A stretch of DNA of 64,000 bases from Rahnella sikkimica (lineage in GTDB: Bacteria > Pseudomonadota > Gammaproteobacteria > Enterobacterales > Enterobacteriaceae): the NCBI RefSeq assembly GCF_002951615.1, contig NZ_CP019062.1:3162001-3226000 (forward strand), in the 5' to 3' direction. The position numbers and the translations under genes are program-made. Below are positions 11,289 through 22,057 of this stretch, piece after piece; position 1 is the stretch's first letter, and each line of letters opens with the position of its first letter. The notes under the pieces are model-generated. The model saw only the letters and a list, made by a program, of their open reading frames with translations, did no database searches and was not told where the DNA came from.

Positions 11289-11402
11289 TCTATCTTTTCC
11301 TTATTAGTTTGTTGTTTGTAACTTTGAGCCTATCGGCTCGAAAATAAATCACATAAAAAATTTGCGCGCTGAGTACTCATCAATTGTACACAATCACCCA
11401 AC

Positions 11403-12344
11403 CTATGCACTAACAACCTGAATTACACGGTTTAAGGCCTCTTCCGGCTTCTCAGAATCAAGCCATTGGACTCCCTCCCAACCTCGCAACCAGGTCATCT
11501 GACGCTTGGCCAGCTGTCGTGTCGCGCAAACACCACGATAAACCATTTCATCGTAATCGAATTCACCGGATAAATATGACCACATCTGGCGATATCCGAC
11601 GCAACGAATGGAAGGCAAATCCGTATGCAAATCGCCCCGAGCTATCAGCGTTCTGACTTCGTCTTCAAAACCATTGGACAACATCTGACTAAAACGTTCC
11701 TCGATCCGCGCATGTAATGTTTCACGGCGGGTCGGGGCAATCGCAAACTGATGAACGTGATAAGGCAACGTTTCACCCGAAATTTTAGTCAGTTCCGTTA
11801 AAGTTTTACCCGAAATATAAAAAACTTCCAGTGCTCTGGACAGTCTCTGCGGATCATTCGGATGAATTCGCATAGCCGCAACGGGATCTATCTCGCTCAA
11901 CTGGCCATGAAGTACTTCCCAACCCTGCTCTGCAGCCTGTTTTTCAATGCGCTCACGCACAGCCGGATCGGCCGGGGGCAACGGAGAAAGACCTTCGAGC
12001 AATGCCTTGAAATAAAGCATAGTCCCACCCACCAATAACGGGATCTTATTGCGTGAGGTTATTTCTGCCATTTCGCGTAATGCGTCTGCGCGAAAGTCTG
12101 CAGCAGAATAAGCGCGGGTCGGATCAAGAATATCAATCAGACGATGTGGCGCTTGCGCCAGTTCTTCCGCCGTCGGTTTCGCAGTGCCGATATCCATTCC
12201 ACGGTAGATCAGTGCAGAATCCACACTGATTAACTCAACGGGAAGATGTTTCATCAGCGACATCGCCAGTGCCGTTTTACCGGATGCGGTCGGCCCCATA
12301 ATAAAGATCGCCGGGGGAGCGGCTTTTTTTTCAGAGTCAGTCAT
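11403..12344 (-). CDS. miaA: MiaA, tRNA dimethylallyltransferase
   Basis: A 313-residue enzyme that transfers a dimethylallyl group from DMAPP to N6 of A37 in tRNAs reading UNN codons. P-loop [10 protein letters not shown] lies near the start, followed by [19 protein letters not shown] and [21 protein letters not shown] chose the ATG at 12344 ([18 protein letters not shown]), which overlaps the mutL stop by 8 bases, rather than an upstream in-frame start that would add 53 residues of mutL-antiphase sequence. The overlap implies translational coupling. Confidence 0.97.
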   Translation of the reverse strand: MTDSEKKAAPPAIFIMGPTASGKTALAMSLMKHLPVELISVDSALIYRGMDIGTAKPTAEELAQAPHRLIDILDPTRAYSAADFRADALREMAEITSRNKIPLLVGGTMLYFKALLEGLSPLPPADPAVRERIEKQAAEQGWEVLHGQLSEIDPVAAMRIHPNDPQRLSRALEVFYISGKTLTELTKISGETLPYHVHQFAIAPTRRETLHARIEERFSQMLSNGFEDEVRTLIARGDLHTDLPSIRCVGYRQMWSYLSGEFDYDEMVYRGVCATRQLAKRQMTWLRGWEGVQWLDSEKPEEALNRVIQVVSA

Positions 12345-14241
12345 GCTTAAAAGCCGCCAGCGCGGACTGTAAATCAAGAGGTTGCAGAAGTCCGGAAGGA
12401 GGCGCTTTAACCAGATGCGGGCAAAGTCGCTCAACGTCCGTGAGTAATTGTATGGCTTGTGAAACCGACCAGACTTCGTGCTCGCAGCCACAGTGGCGGG
12501 CAAACCACATAGCTACCGCATCAGAAGTCACCTCCTGCTGAACAGCAAGGTAACCTAACAGATCGGGTATCAACTTTTGTAAATTTTGTTGGCGTATTGG
12601 TAAAGGTACCGCGCGAACCGTCACACGCTGTGACTCGCTGAGCATTTCTAAACCAAAACGCTGTAATAACAAGGCGTGTTTCGCCAGCACGGCGACTTCT
12701 TCTTTGCTTACCGTCAGTTTTAGCGGAATAAGCAAAGGCTGTGGCCGAAGCCCTTCTTCCGGCGGCGTCAGCTGCGCCCATTTCAGCCAGCGATCGGCCA
12801 CTGGCAACGATAAAAGCACCAGCTGTTTTCCGCGCTCCAGCAACGCATATTCCGCCGAACAGACCGTCAGTACGCGCCCGAAACTGTGGCTGTGCGCTTC
12901 AAGTGCCGGTTCAGCCAGTGTACGGGCCGCAGATGCCGCAGGCTTAGCGGCCTGTGCCACGGCAGGGGGTGATTCCTGCAATGAGAAATCCCCGACGGCA
13001 GGTTGTAAAAGCTGCTGATAGGGTTTCGCTTCACCGCGGTTGTAAGCCGGTTCAGTACTCCGGAATGCCGGTTCGCGCGGCGCGCTGCTTCGGGCAGTTT
13101 CAGGAAATACATTTTCCCGTGCGGGCGGAGCCGGTTTTTTATCAGCGGGCCGTGAGAAGTGATTTCCCCCTGCCGCCGGCCGGTTTTCCGGCTGCCAGCG
13201 CGGTGCATCTTCCTGCAACTGCGGCTCTTCAAGCACCGGATTGCCAGCCTGTTGTAAAACAGACATCACGGCCTGATAGATGAAATCGTGAACCAACCGC
13301 GACTGGTGGAAACGCACTTCGTGTTTCGCCGGATGCACATTGACATCCACCTGATGCGGATCGACGTCCAGATACAACACATACGCGGGCTGCTGATCGT
13401 CTTTCAGTTGATCCTGATACGCCTGACGGATCGCATGATTAATCAGACGATCTTTCATCATGCGGTTGTTCACATAGCAATATTGCATGTCAGTCAGGCT
13501 GCGCGAACCCGCCGGGTCAGCAACCCAGCCGCGGATCCCCAGATCACCGTGACTCCATTCGACTTCCAGCGCATGTTCAACGAACGTCGGGCTGCAAATA
13601 CTGGCCAGACGGCGGGAAGCCTGCGACGGATCTTTCACGGCGCGGTACTGCCGGATCAGTTTGCCGTTGTGGCTGAGATTAACGGAAACGTCAAAACGCG
13701 CCAGCGCAATGCGACGGACGACTTCATCAATATGGGTAAATTCGGTCTTTTCGGTGCGCATGAATTTGCGCCGGGCTGGCGTGTTGTAAAACAGATCCAG
13801 CACTTCAACGGTAGAACCCTGCGGATGCGCGGCCGGTTTGACGGTTACCGCCATGTCGCGGCCTTCGGCGTATGCCTGCCAGGCTTCCTGTTGTTCTGCG
13901 GTGCGTGAAGTCAGAATCAGGCGCGATACCGAGCTGATACTGGCCAGCGCTTCGCCGCGAAAACCGAGGCTGAGAATCGCTTCCAGATCGTCGAGGCAGG
14001 TGATTTTGCTGGTAGCGTGACGTGCCAGCGCAAGAGCCAGATCGTCTTTGCCAATCCCGCAACCGTTGTCACGAATACGGATAAGTTTGGCGCCCCCGCG
14101 ATCGATATCAATATCGATACGCGTCGCGCCCGCATCCAGGCTATTTTCCACCAATTCTTTCACCACGGAAGCCGGTCTTTCGACAACTTCACCGGCCGCT
14201 ATCTGATTAGCAAGCTGCGGCGGCAATACCTTGATCGGCAT
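12337..14241 (-). CDS. mutL: MutL, DNA mismatch repair protein
   Basis: A 634-residue GHKL ATPase that links MutS mismatch recognition to MutH nicking and UvrD unwinding. N-terminal ATPase motifs: [27 protein letters not shown] and [11 protein letters not shown] long variable Pro/Ala-rich linker (about 335-440) separates it from the C-terminal dimerisation domain, and is longer than in E. coli (615 residues). There is no DQHAX2EX4E endonuclease motif, as expected in a MutH-containing lineage. It lies between amiB and miaA. Confidence 0.97.
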   Translation of the reverse strand: MPIKVLPPQLANQIAAGEVVERPASVVKELVENSLDAGATRIDIDIDRGGAKLIRIRDNGCGIGKDDLALALARHATSKITCLDDLEAILSLGFRGEALASISSVSRLILTSRTAEQQEAWQAYAEGRDMAVTVKPAAHPQGSTVEVLDLFYNTPARRKFMRTEKTEFTHIDEVVRRIALARFDVSVNLSHNGKLIRQYRAVKDPSQASRRLASICSPTFVEHALEVEWSHGDLGIRGWVADPAGSRSLTDMQYCYVNNRMMKDRLINHAIRQAYQDQLKDDQQPAYVLYLDVDPHQVDVNVHPAKHEVRFHQSRLVHDFIYQAVMSVLQQAGNPVLEEPQLQEDAPRWQPENRPAAGGNHFSRPADKKPAPPARENVFPETARSSAPREPAFRSTEPAYNRGEAKPYQQLLQPAVGDFSLQESPPAVAQAAKPAASAARTLAEPALEAHSHSFGRVLTVCSAEYALLERGKQLVLLSLPVADRWLKWAQLTPPEEGLRPQPLLIPLKLTVSKEEVAVLAKHALLLQRFGLEMLSESQRVTVRAVPLPIRQQNLQKLIPDLLGYLAVQQEVTSDAVAMWFARHCGCEHEVWSVSQAIQLLTDVERLCPHLVKAPPSGLLQPLDLQSALAAFKHD

Positions 14242-14275
14242 ATCGGCTCCTGTGGCTGACGGCTGTAAACCGCCG

Positions 14276-16063
14276 TTATGACTGTGGAATCGTTAAGGTT
14301 TGGCCGAGCTGTACCTCGCCAGACTTCATGTGATTCGCCGTTTTGATGTCATTCATGCTGACACCGTATTTGCTCGCGATGGCGGAAAGCGTATCACCGC
14401 GTTTCACCGTATGTTTCGCTGGCTTTTTCGTCGCTTTGGCCGTCGCGGCAGAAGCGCGCGATGATGATGATGCTGTAGAAGTGCGGGTGCCGGCCGGCAC
14501 TTTCAATCTCTGGCCGACCCAGACGCCATCTTTTTTCAATTTATTGAGGTCGCGCAGCGCCGCATTGGTCGTTCCGTAACTGCTGGCAATACCGGTCAGC
14601 GTTTCGCCACGGGTGACTTTGTGGATTTGCGTCGCTCCGCCGGAAGCGGCTGTGGCTTCAATCGGGCCGGGCTGACTGACGGAAGAACTGACTGATGTAC
14701 CCGCCGTTGCGCTATCACTTGCCGCCGATGCTGATGCCAGCAGCGGACGGTTTTCGACCTTTGGGCCGTTTTGTATCGGATGCGACTGGAAATAATTACG
14801 CAGGCCAATGTGAATGGCTCGTGCAATTTTATCCTGGTACGCGCTGCTGCCCAGCAGCCGCTCCTCGGTTGAGTTACTGATAAAGCCGGTTTCTACCAGC
14901 AAAGACGGAATATCTGGTGAACGCAGCACGCCTAAACTGGCGTGCTCGGGTTTCGCTTTGTGCAGCGAGCCGACCGAGCGAAGTTCCCGTAAAACGCGGG
15001 TGGCGACGTCGTAACCCACGCGCTGAGAATGGCCGAACTGTAAATCCAGAACCGCCTGACTCAGATACGGATCAGACGCGGTATTCGCCAGCACATCACC
15101 TGCGCCGCCGAGCAATTCGGATTGTTTCTCGTGCTGCTCCAGCCAGTTACCCATTTCGCTGTTGGCGCGACGGTTGGACAGAACCCAGACTGACGCCCCG
15201 CGCGCACTGCGGCTTGGCGCGGCATCGGCGTGAATAGAAACCAGAACGTTGGCATTTTTCTTACGCGCCACGTCAGAACGCCCCATGACGGATATGAAAT
15301 AGTCGCCGTCGCGGGTCAGCACGGGTTTGAACATCGGGTCGGCGTTGAGCAATGTCTGAAGCTTACGGGCAATCGCGATGGTGACATTTTTTTCTTTCAG
15401 ACCACCGCCGCCGATAGCGCCCGGATCCTGCCCGCCGTGACCAGCGTCGATTGCGACAATAATTTTACTGTCGCTGGTGGAAATGGTGGAAGAACGCGAG
15501 TTGTCCGGGGCCACGGTCGTTGCGACAACTTTCGTCTGATCGTTAGTAAATGGATTCGATTTTTCAGATACGGCTGGCGCGGCGGTAGCGTTCGGCGACG
15601 GTGTATTCGTTACCGCGGAAACTGGCACATTGCGGCGCGGAGCAGCAGAGGCATTCATGGTCAGCACAACGGTGTACTGGCTGCCGTCTTTTTGTTTCGT
15701 CGCGTTGGTTCTGACTTTCTGATTCAGTTCAAAAACCAGACGCTGGCTTTGCGCATTCGGCGGCGTACTGGCGCGTACCTGGGTCACCAGATTCTGCCCG
15801 TTAAACGTCAGCGGCAGCCCTTTCATCACGCCGTCCTGGCGGATATCCATGACGACGCGTTCAGGGTTATGCAGCGGGAAAAAAGAATAATCCGGTGAGC
15901 CGTCAAAGGTAATCGTCACCGTCGACTGCGTTGCGCCATTGGAAACATTGATGTTTTTCATACCTGCCGCCATTGCAGCGGACGGCATCAAAACAACACA
16001 AATCATCAGCGCCGACAGAAATGTCGCCGCTGAACCGAAAAGAGAGCTAAAGCGTGAGTTCAT
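14276..16063 (-). CDS. amiB: AmiB, N-acetylmuramoyl-L-alanine amidase with two LysM domains
   Basis: A 595-residue zinc amidase exported to the periplasm, where it cleaves septal peptidoglycan and is activated by EnvC at the divisome. The ATG at 16063 begins a signal peptide ([18 protein letters not shown]); a longer in-frame extension looks unlike a signal sequence. Order: AMIN domain, Ser/Thr-rich linker, Amidase_3 domain ([34 protein letters not shown]), then two LysM repeats ([17 protein letters not shown] and [17 protein letters not shown]). E. coli AmiB (445 residues) has a single LysM. Confidence 0.95.
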   Translation of the reverse strand: MNSRFSSLFGSAATFLSALMICVVLMPSAAMAAGMKNINVSNGATQSTVTITFDGSPDYSFFPLHNPERVVMDIRQDGVMKGLPLTFNGQNLVTQVRASTPPNAQSQRLVFELNQKVRTNATKQKDGSQYTVVLTMNASAAPRRNVPVSAVTNTPSPNATAAPAVSEKSNPFTNDQTKVVATTVAPDNSRSSTISTSDSKIIVAIDAGHGGQDPGAIGGGGLKEKNVTIAIARKLQTLLNADPMFKPVLTRDGDYFISVMGRSDVARKKNANVLVSIHADAAPSRSARGASVWVLSNRRANSEMGNWLEQHEKQSELLGGAGDVLANTASDPYLSQAVLDLQFGHSQRVGYDVATRVLRELRSVGSLHKAKPEHASLGVLRSPDIPSLLVETGFISNSTEERLLGSSAYQDKIARAIHIGLRNYFQSHPIQNGPKVENRPLLASASAASDSATAGTSVSSSVSQPGPIEATAASGGATQIHKVTRGETLTGIASSYGTTNAALRDLNKLKKDGVWVGQRLKVPAGTRTSTASSSSRASAATAKATKKPAKHTVKRGDTLSAIASKYGVSMNDIKTANHMKSGEVQLGQTLTIPQS

Positions 16064-16082
16064 CGCGCAGTCATCCTTGCTG

Positions 16083-16550
16083 TTAAACACGATGCAACAA
16101 CTGAATACCGGCTTCAGACACTGCGACCAGCTTCGCCGTGCGCGCCAGAGGCTGCGCCTGCGATGCATAATCCAGCGTCAGTTCAATATCCGGTTCGGGT
16201 AAAACACCAGCGCCTTTTTGCGGCCATTCCACCAGACAAATGGAATCCTGCGCGAAATAATCACGGATCCCCATAAACTCCAGTTCTTCCGGATCGGCAA
16301 GGCGATATAAATCAAAGTGATACACAGAAACACTACCCAGCTGATAGGGTTCAACCAGCGTATAGGTCGGGCTTTTCACATTACCCTGATGCCCTAATGC
16401 CTGAAGAAAACCCCGGCTAAAGGTGGTTTTACCGGCACCCAGATCACCATAAAGATGGATAACCGCAGAGCCTTCGCAGGCTTTCGCCAGTGAAGCACCT
16501 AATTGCAGCGTCGCGGCTTCGTCGGGTAAAGAGATATTAAGTTGATTCAT
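16083..16550 (-). CDS. tsaE: TsaE, tRNA threonylcarbamoyladenosine biosynthesis ATPase
   Basis: A 155-residue P-loop ATPase ([10 protein letters not shown], about residues 35-44) that works with TsaB and TsaD in forming t6A37 on tRNAs reading ANN codons. [18 protein letters not shown] and CLVEWPQKG are family signatures. Its start codon overlaps the nnr stop by 4 bases (ATGA), and amiB follows after about 20 bases, so nnr-tsaE-amiB-mutL-miaA-hfq-hflX-hflKC reads as one superoperon. Confidence 0.96.
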   Translation of the reverse strand: MNQLNISLPDEAATLQLGASLAKACEGSAVIHLYGDLGAGKTTFSRGFLQALGHQGNVKSPTYTLVEPYQLGSVSVYHFDLYRLADPEELEFMGIRDYFAQDSICLVEWPQKGAGVLPEPDIELTLDYASQAQPLARTAKLVAVSEAGIQLLHRV

Positions 16551-18073
16551 TCAGATATCTGTTTCTTCAGGTCTGGATTAACTAACGGGGAAATCACCGC
16601 TATAAGATCGGTCGCCAGCATACCGCGCGTTCCCTGCCGGTGGGCGATTTCGTCCGCAGCTGCGCCATGAACCACTGTGCCCGCGCAGGCTGCATCATAT
16701 ACTTCAAGTTTTTGAGCCAGTAATCCGCCGATAATACCAGAAAGTACGTCTCCCATGCCGCCCGATGCCATTCCGGCATTACCGACGTCGGCAACGGCGA
16801 GTTCACCGCGTTCACTGGCAATCAGCGTACCTGCCCCTTTCAGGACGACAACACCGCCGTAGCGTTCAGTGAGTTTACTGGCTGAAAGTAAGCGATCACT
16901 TTCAATGTCCTTCACACTGCACCCGAGTAAACGGGCGGCTTCGCCGGGGTGTGGTGTCAGTACGCGATTTTGCCGTTTCCCGGGATTGATTGCCAGCAGG
17001 TTAAGCGCATCCGCGTCCCATAACGCCGGTTTATCGGATTTTTCAGCCTGTGCTACTGCCTGTTTGCCCCAGTCGCGTTGTCCAAGGCCCGGACCGATGA
17101 CCAGAACGTCCGCCCATTTCAGCCCTTCCTCAAGAGATTCTGCCGTGAGTGCCTGCACCATCAGTTCAGGTCTTGCCGTCAGCAACGGCCCGGCATTTTC
17201 AATGTGAGTGAGTACTCGCACCAAACCTGCTCCACTGCGCAGCGCGGCTTCCGAGGCCATGCGGATTGCACCGGCAAAGCCCGTATCGCCACCGACCACC
17301 AGCAAACGCCCGTGATCGCCTTTGTGCGAACAGGGGCGACGCGGATGCAGCCATTGTGCCAGCTGTGTGGCATCCAGCCGTTGCAGGTGTGGAAGATGTC
17401 CGCCCAGCCAGCTTTGCAGCCCGAGCGGATCGCAATGCAATGTCCCCACGTAGTCGCGGGCCTGACCGGTGAGTAAACCAGGTTTGAGGGCAATAAAGGT
17501 CAGCGTGTGCGTGGCGTGAACGGCCTGTCCGGCAGCCTGCCCGGTTTGGGCATCCAGACCCGAGGGAATATCTAAAGAGAGAACCGGAACCGGCGTCGCG
17601 TTGATGTTGCCGATGAGCCCGTCGTAGGGCGCGCGTGGCGCAGACGTCAGACCGGTGCCCAGCAAACCATCGATAATGAGATCAATATCCTGCGGCCATT
17701 GCGCATCGGCAGCGCCAATATCTCCGCCCGCTTTCTCCCAGCCCAGACGCGCTGATTCCGCTTCATCAGGCAGCGGTTTGTCGCTGTCGACCGCCAGAAG
17801 CGTCACACGGATCCCGGCCAGCTTAGCCAGACGGGCAACTTCATATCCATCGCCGCCGTTGTTGCCGTGCCCGCAAAATATCAGCCAGTGACGCGCATCA
17901 GGAAACTGACGCTGAGCCAGCAAAAAAGCCGCTTTGGCCGCGCGCTGCATCAGGGTAAACAGAGAAATCCCTGTTTCCTGAGCCGCCTGACGCTCCGCTT
18001 TTCGCAGCCAGTCAGCAGAAAACACGGAATGTGGTAAACTCGCCTCGTTTCGTTTTTCACGTTGGTTCGTCAT
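16547..18073 (-). CDS. nnr: Nnr, bifunctional NAD(P)HX epimerase and dehydratase
   Basis: A 508-residue fusion that repairs hydrated NAD(P)H. The N-terminal epimerase half (NnrE, 1-215) has [18 protein letters not shown] and the C-terminal ADP-dependent dehydratase half (NnrD) has [32 protein letters not shown] and [17 protein letters not shown]. The ATG at 18073 agrees in length with the E. coli protein and is preceded by GAGGGAG. This start shares two bases with the divergent queG start. Confidence 0.96.
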   Translation of the reverse strand: MTNQREKRNEASLPHSVFSADWLRKAERQAAQETGISLFTLMQRAAKAAFLLAQRQFPDARHWLIFCGHGNNGGDGYEVARLAKLAGIRVTLLAVDSDKPLPDEAESARLGWEKAGGDIGAADAQWPQDIDLIIDGLLGTGLTSAPRAPYDGLIGNINATPVPVLSLDIPSGLDAQTGQAAGQAVHATHTLTFIALKPGLLTGQARDYVGTLHCDPLGLQSWLGGHLPHLQRLDATQLAQWLHPRRPCSHKGDHGRLLVVGGDTGFAGAIRMASEAALRSGAGLVRVLTHIENAGPLLTARPELMVQALTAESLEEGLKWADVLVIGPGLGQRDWGKQAVAQAEKSDKPALWDADALNLLAINPGKRQNRVLTPHPGEAARLLGCSVKDIESDRLLSASKLTERYGGVVVLKGAGTLIASERGELAVADVGNAGMASGGMGDVLSGIIGGLLAQKLEVYDAACAGTVVHGAAADEIAHRQGTRGMLATDLIAVISPLVNPDLKKQISE

Positions 18074-19229
18074 GACACTCCCTCTCGATCTCGTTCAACT
18101 GGCTCAACATATCAAGCAATGGGGCCAATCGCTAGGCTTCCAGCAGGTCGGCATCTGCGATACAGACTTATCCGCAGAAGAGCCCAAACTCCAGGACTGG
18201 CTTGATAAACAATATCATGGCGAGATGGAATGGATGGCGCGCCACGGCATGTTGCGCGCGCGCCCTCACGAGCTTTTGCCCGGCACATTGCGGGTGATCA
18301 GCGTGCGCATGAACTATCTGCCCGCCAAAGCCGCCTTCGCCAAAACCCTGAATAATCCGCAGCTCGGCTATGTCAGCCGTTATGCGCTCGGCCGCGATTA
18401 CCACAAAGTGTTGCGTCAGCGGCTGAAAAAGCTCGGCGATATGATTCAGGCGTATTGCACTGAACAACAGCCTGACCATTCCGTCACGTTCCGGCCGTTC
18501 GTCGATTCTGCTCCGATAATGGAACGCCCACTGGCGGCGAAAGCAGGACTTGGCTGGGTTGGTAAACACTCACTTATACTTAACCGAGAATCCGGCTCCT
18601 GGTTCTTTCTCGGCGAACTGCTGATTGATCTGCCGTTACCGGTCGATCAGCCGCAGGAAGAAAAGTGCGGCAAATGCGTAGCCTGCATGACGACCTGCCC
18701 GACTGGCGCGATTGTCGCGCCTTACACCGTCGATGCGCGTCGCTGTATTTCTTACCTGACAATTGAACTCGAAGGCGCGATACCGGAAGAATTTCGGCCA
18801 ATGATGGGTAACCGCATCTACGGCTGTGACGATTGCCAGCTGATTTGCCCGTGGAACCGTTATTCCCAACTGACGGATGAAGAAGATTTCAGCCCGCGCG
18901 CCGTGTTGCACTCGCCGGAGCTGATCGCGCTGTTTGGCTGGACGGAAGAGAAGTTTCTGCGCATCACCGAAGGCTCGCCTATACGCCGCATCGGTCATTT
19001 GCGCTGGTTGCGGAATATTTCTGTGGCGCTGGGCAATGCGCCCTGGTCGGAAGAAGTGCTGAACGCGCTGAATTCGCGCGCAGGCGAAAACCCGCTGCTG
19101 GATGAACACATTGAATGGGCAATCCGGCAACAAACCGAAAGAAGAAGTGAACATCGTATTGAAGTGCAAACTTCGCAGCAAAAACGGCTGATCCGCGCTG
19201 TTGAAAAAGGTTTGCCGAGGGATGCATAA
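18072..19229 (+). CDS. queG: QueG, epoxyqueuosine reductase
   Basis: A 385-residue cobalamin- and [4Fe-4S]-dependent enzyme for the last step of queuosine synthesis on GUN-decoding tRNAs. Two ferredoxin-type cysteine clusters are visible: CGKCVACMTTCPTGAI and CDDCQLICPWN. The start [18 protein letters not shown] aligns with E. coli (MSEPLDL). The ribosome-binding site is weak and lies inside the nnr coding region; a possible extended -10 (TGTGGTAAACT, about 18032-18042) is also within nnr. Confidence 0.96.
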   Translation: MTLPLDLVQLAQHIKQWGQSLGFQQVGICDTDLSAEEPKLQDWLDKQYHGEMEWMARHGMLRARPHELLPGTLRVISVRMNYLPAKAAFAKTLNNPQLGYVSRYALGRDYHKVLRQRLKKLGDMIQAYCTEQQPDHSVTFRPFVDSAPIMERPLAAKAGLGWVGKHSLILNRESGSWFFLGELLIDLPLPVDQPQEEKCGKCVACMTTCPTGAIVAPYTVDARRCISYLTIELEGAIPEEFRPMMGNRIYGCDDCQLICPWNRYSQLTDEEDFSPRAVLHSPELIALFGWTEEKFLRITEGSPIRRIGHLRWLRNISVALGNAPWSEEVLNALNSRAGENPLLDEHIEWAIRQQTERRSEHRIEVQTSQQKRLIRAVEKGLPRDA

Positions 19230-19542
19230 CAAATCCCAAATCACATTATTAGAAAAGTTATATTTTCTGTGCATAAAAATAAAAATGCTTTGCCAATCAA
19301 TTGCAAAAAAAAGAGCAAGTGATCGTCATAACGTTTTGTTATAAATTTATTTTTAATAAAATCAAGTGATTAAGAATTGGCAATATGGGCAGCGCAGAAA
19401 ACGCACAGTGTAAAAAAACAGCTAAACCTGTGGATAAGTCTGTTTAAGAAATTACTACAAACCGTGTAATGACCGTCTGAATCACGCACGAAATATGCAT
19501 GAAAACGCTGCTGAGAAATGAAAGTAAATCGAAGAAGAAAAT
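19230..19542. other. AT-rich intergenic region with one DnaA box
   Basis: There is no gene here. It separates queG from the convergent tRNA-Gly cluster. A perfect DnaA 9-mer (TTATCCACA on the minus strand) is at 19429-19437. The rest is A/T-rich, and I see no clear stem-loop terminator for either side. Confidence 0.6.
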
Positions 19543-19618
<76 letters not shown>

Positions 19619-19667
19619 ATTGAGATGCTGATTGCATCCGCTGTAAATTTACAGCTTTTGAAATTTT

Positions 19668-19743
<76 letters not shown>

Positions 19744-19813
19744 GTCGCATGGTACTGCATGTTTTACATCTAAATTGTAAATCTAAAACACTTAAAACAA
19801 ACACTTAAAAATT

Positions 19814-19889
<76 letters not shown>

Positions 19890-19930
19890 TCTGCGCACTC
19901 AACGAAATTCTTCATCGGTACGGGGTGCGC

Positions 19931-19958
19931 ATTATACGAGAAATCCTTTTAGCCGCAA
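19931..19958 (-). promoter_or_regulatory. sigma-70 promoter of the tRNA-Gly cluster
   Basis: Read on the minus strand: -35 TTGCGG, 16-bp spacer, -10 TATAAT, then the discriminator GCGCACCCC. The 16-bp spacing and GC-rich discriminator are typical of stable-RNA promoters under stringent control. Confidence 0.8.
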
Positions 19959-20086
19959 GCCCCTGAAAGCAAAAAAATGATTTTTTTGTTCAAGTGCCGA
20001 TTAAATCAGCAAACCGGCGATTTAATCGGCGAAACGCGGTGATTTCGTGCTCTGTGCGCTTTTATAAAGATTTTTAAATTAAATCG

Positions 20087-20204
20087 CCTAAATCATTCGA
20101 GTTGCAGGAAGGCGGCAAATTCTCGAATCCCGATGAGCTGACATCGGTCTGTGATTCGGGTGAGAGCGCGCAGCCAACGCATCTGCAACGTGAAGGATGA
20201 CGGA
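20087..20204. repeat. ERIC-like intergenic repeat behind orn
   Basis: About 118 bp with related inverted ends (TCATTCGAGTTGCA and, inverted, TCATCCTTCACGTTGCA). The centre reads CTCACCCGAATC...CATCGGGATTC on the minus strand, like the ERIC core. The middle folds into CCGATG/CATCGG (about 20129-20147). It starts 3 bases after the orn stop and would be transcribed into the orn 3' UTR. Identification rests on remembered similarity to enterobacterial ERIC elements. Confidence 0.6.
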
Positions 20205-20206
20205 GA

Positions 20207-20752
20207 TTAGAGATTAATGAAATGCTCGCGGTAATAGGCGAGTTCAGCCACGGATTCACGAATATCGTCCAGCGCCTGATGCGTGTTTTGCTTTTTAAAA
20301 CCGCTCAGCACTTCCGGTTTCCAGCGACGCGCCAGTTCTTTCAGGGTACTGACGTCCAGATAACGGTAATGGAAGTACGTCTCAAGCTCCGGCATGTATT
20401 TAAACAGGAAACGACGATCCTGCCCGACGCTGTTGCCACAAATTGGCGATTTACCTTCCGGCACCCACTCGCGCAGGAACTCAATCGTTTTTTGCTGCGC
20501 AGCATTATCGTCAAACGGGCTGGCTTTCACGCGCTCGACCAGACCACTGCCGGTGTGCGTGCGGACATTCCAGTCGTCCATCAGCGCCAGCTGCGCGTCA
20601 GACTGATGAACAGCCATGACCGGACCTTCGGCCAGAATATTCAGGTGCGCGTCTGTCACCAGCGTTGCAATCTCAATAATGCGATCGCGCTCAGGATCCA
20701 GACCGGTCATCTCCAGGTCGATCCAAATCAAATTCGAGTCATTTGCAGCCAT
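20207..20752 (-). CDS. orn: Orn, oligoribonuclease
   Basis: A 181-residue DEDDh 3'-5' exonuclease that finishes RNA turnover by hydrolysing 2-5-nt oligomers, including pGpG from c-di-GMP; it is essential in E. coli. The first acidic motif is [20 protein letters not shown], later motifs are [11 protein letters not shown] and [14 protein letters not shown]. Length equals E. coli. It diverges from rsgA across about 90 bp, the conserved arrangement. Confidence 0.98.
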   Translation of the reverse strand: MAANDSNLIWIDLEMTGLDPERDRIIEIATLVTDAHLNILAEGPVMAVHQSDAQLALMDDWNVRTHTGSGLVERVKASPFDDNAAQQKTIEFLREWVPEGKSPICGNSVGQDRRFLFKYMPELETYFHYRYLDVSTLKELARRWKPEVLSGFKKQNTHQALDDIRESVAELAYYREHFINL

Positions 20753-20841
20753 GATGTGTCCTATTACAATGAAAGAGATATAGCTGGTATCATAGACGTT
20801 TTGGTCGCACCGAGCGATTAAAGCCAGTCAAGTGAGGCGCA

Positions 20842-21879
20842 GTGACTAAGTCAAAACTGTCTAAAGGGCAACAACGTCGCGTTCAGACTAACCACCAGCG
20901 TCGTCTGACACAGACCGACAAACGGAAAGAGCTGGACGATTCTCTGCACGGCGAACCGCAGGACGGCATCGTCATCAGCCGTTTCGGGATGCATGCGGAC
21001 GTTGAAGCGGCCGACGGCAGCCAGCACCGTTGCAACATCCGCCGTACCATCCGTTCTCTGGTCACCGGTGACCGCGTCGTCTGGCGCAAAGGCGAAAACG
21101 AAAGCGTTAAAGGTATCGTTGAGGCGGTACATGAGCGCACGTCCGTCCTGACGCGTCCTGATTTCTACGACGGCGTAAAACCTATCGCCGCCAATATCGA
21201 CCAGATTGTGATTGTTTCCGCCATCCTGCCGGAGCTGTCTTTAAACATTATCGACCGCTATCTGGTGGCCTGCGAAACCGTCGAAGTTGAGCCACTGATT
21301 GTGCTCAACAAAATTGACCTGCTCGACGACGAAGGCCGTAAATTCGTCGAAGGCATGATGGATATCTACCGCAAGATTAATTACCGCGTGCTTGAAGTTT
21401 CAAGTCAGACCGGCGAAGGCATGCCGGCGTTTGAAACGGCGCTGACGGACCGTATCAGCATCTTTGCCGGTCAGTCAGGCGTAGGGAAATCCAGCTTGCT
21501 GAATGCCCTGCTTCCGCCGGAAGAAAAACAGATCGTGGTGAACGAAGTTTCCGACAACTCCGGTCTCGGCCAGCACACCACTACCGCAGCCCGCCTTTAC
21601 CACTTCCAGCGCGGCGGCGATGTTATCGATTCCCCTGGCGTGCGTGAATTTGGTCTGTGGCACCTTGCGCCAGAGCAAATCACTCAAGGCTTTGTCGAAT
21701 TCCGTCCTTTCCTCGGCTATTGCAAATTCCGCGACTGCAAACACGGCAGCGATCCGGGCTGTGCAATCCGTGATGCGGTCGATCGCGGCGAAATCGCCGA
21801 AGAGCGTTTCGACAACTACCACCGCATTCTGGAAAGTATGGAAGACGTAAAAACGCGTAAAAACTTCGACGCGCTTTAA
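20842..21879 (+). CDS. rsgA: RsgA, small ribosomal subunit maturation GTPase
   Basis: A 345-residue circularly permuted GTPase that checks late 30S assembly. Order: OB-fold, then permuted G motifs [10 protein letters not shown] (G4), [15 protein letters not shown] (G1), [15 protein letters not shown] (G2) and [10 protein letters not shown] (G3), then a zinc knuckle [18 protein letters not shown] start at 20842 after GAGGCGCA; start residues resemble E. coli ([11 protein letters not shown]). Confidence 0.97.
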   Translation: MTKSKLSKGQQRRVQTNHQRRLTQTDKRKELDDSLHGEPQDGIVISRFGMHADVEAADGSQHRCNIRRTIRSLVTGDRVVWRKGENESVKGIVEAVHERTSVLTRPDFYDGVKPIAANIDQIVIVSAILPELSLNIIDRYLVACETVEVEPLIVLNKIDLLDDEGRKFVEGMMDIYRKINYRVLEVSSQTGEGMPAFETALTDRISIFAGQSGVGKSSLLNALLPPEEKQIVVNEVSDNSGLGQHTTTAARLYHFQRGGDVIDSPGVREFGLWHLAPEQITQGFVEFRPFLGYCKFRDCKHGSDPGCAIRDAVDRGEIAEERFDNYHRILESMEDVKTRKNFDAL

Positions 21880-21981
21880 TGTTAAGCCATTGAGCTAAAA
21901 GGTTAAGGGCAAACGAGTGACGTTAACGGAAGTTGAACCGATGATTTCACCCCGTTACAATCCCCCCGCCTTAAAACACTG

Positions 21982-22005
21982 TGGGGCCGTCAAAAGACGG
22001 CCTCC
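21982..22005 (+). other. GC-rich hairpin in the psd leader
   Basis: Stem GGGGCCGTC/GACGGCCTC plus one more pair, with an AAAA loop, 53 bases upstream of the psd start and about 100 bases after rsgA. No U-tract follows, so it is not a classical terminator. Confidence 0.5.
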
Positions 22006-22057
22006 TGCAAAATGGCCGGGTCAAACCGGTCATTCATACCATCCAAGAGGTTTCCCC

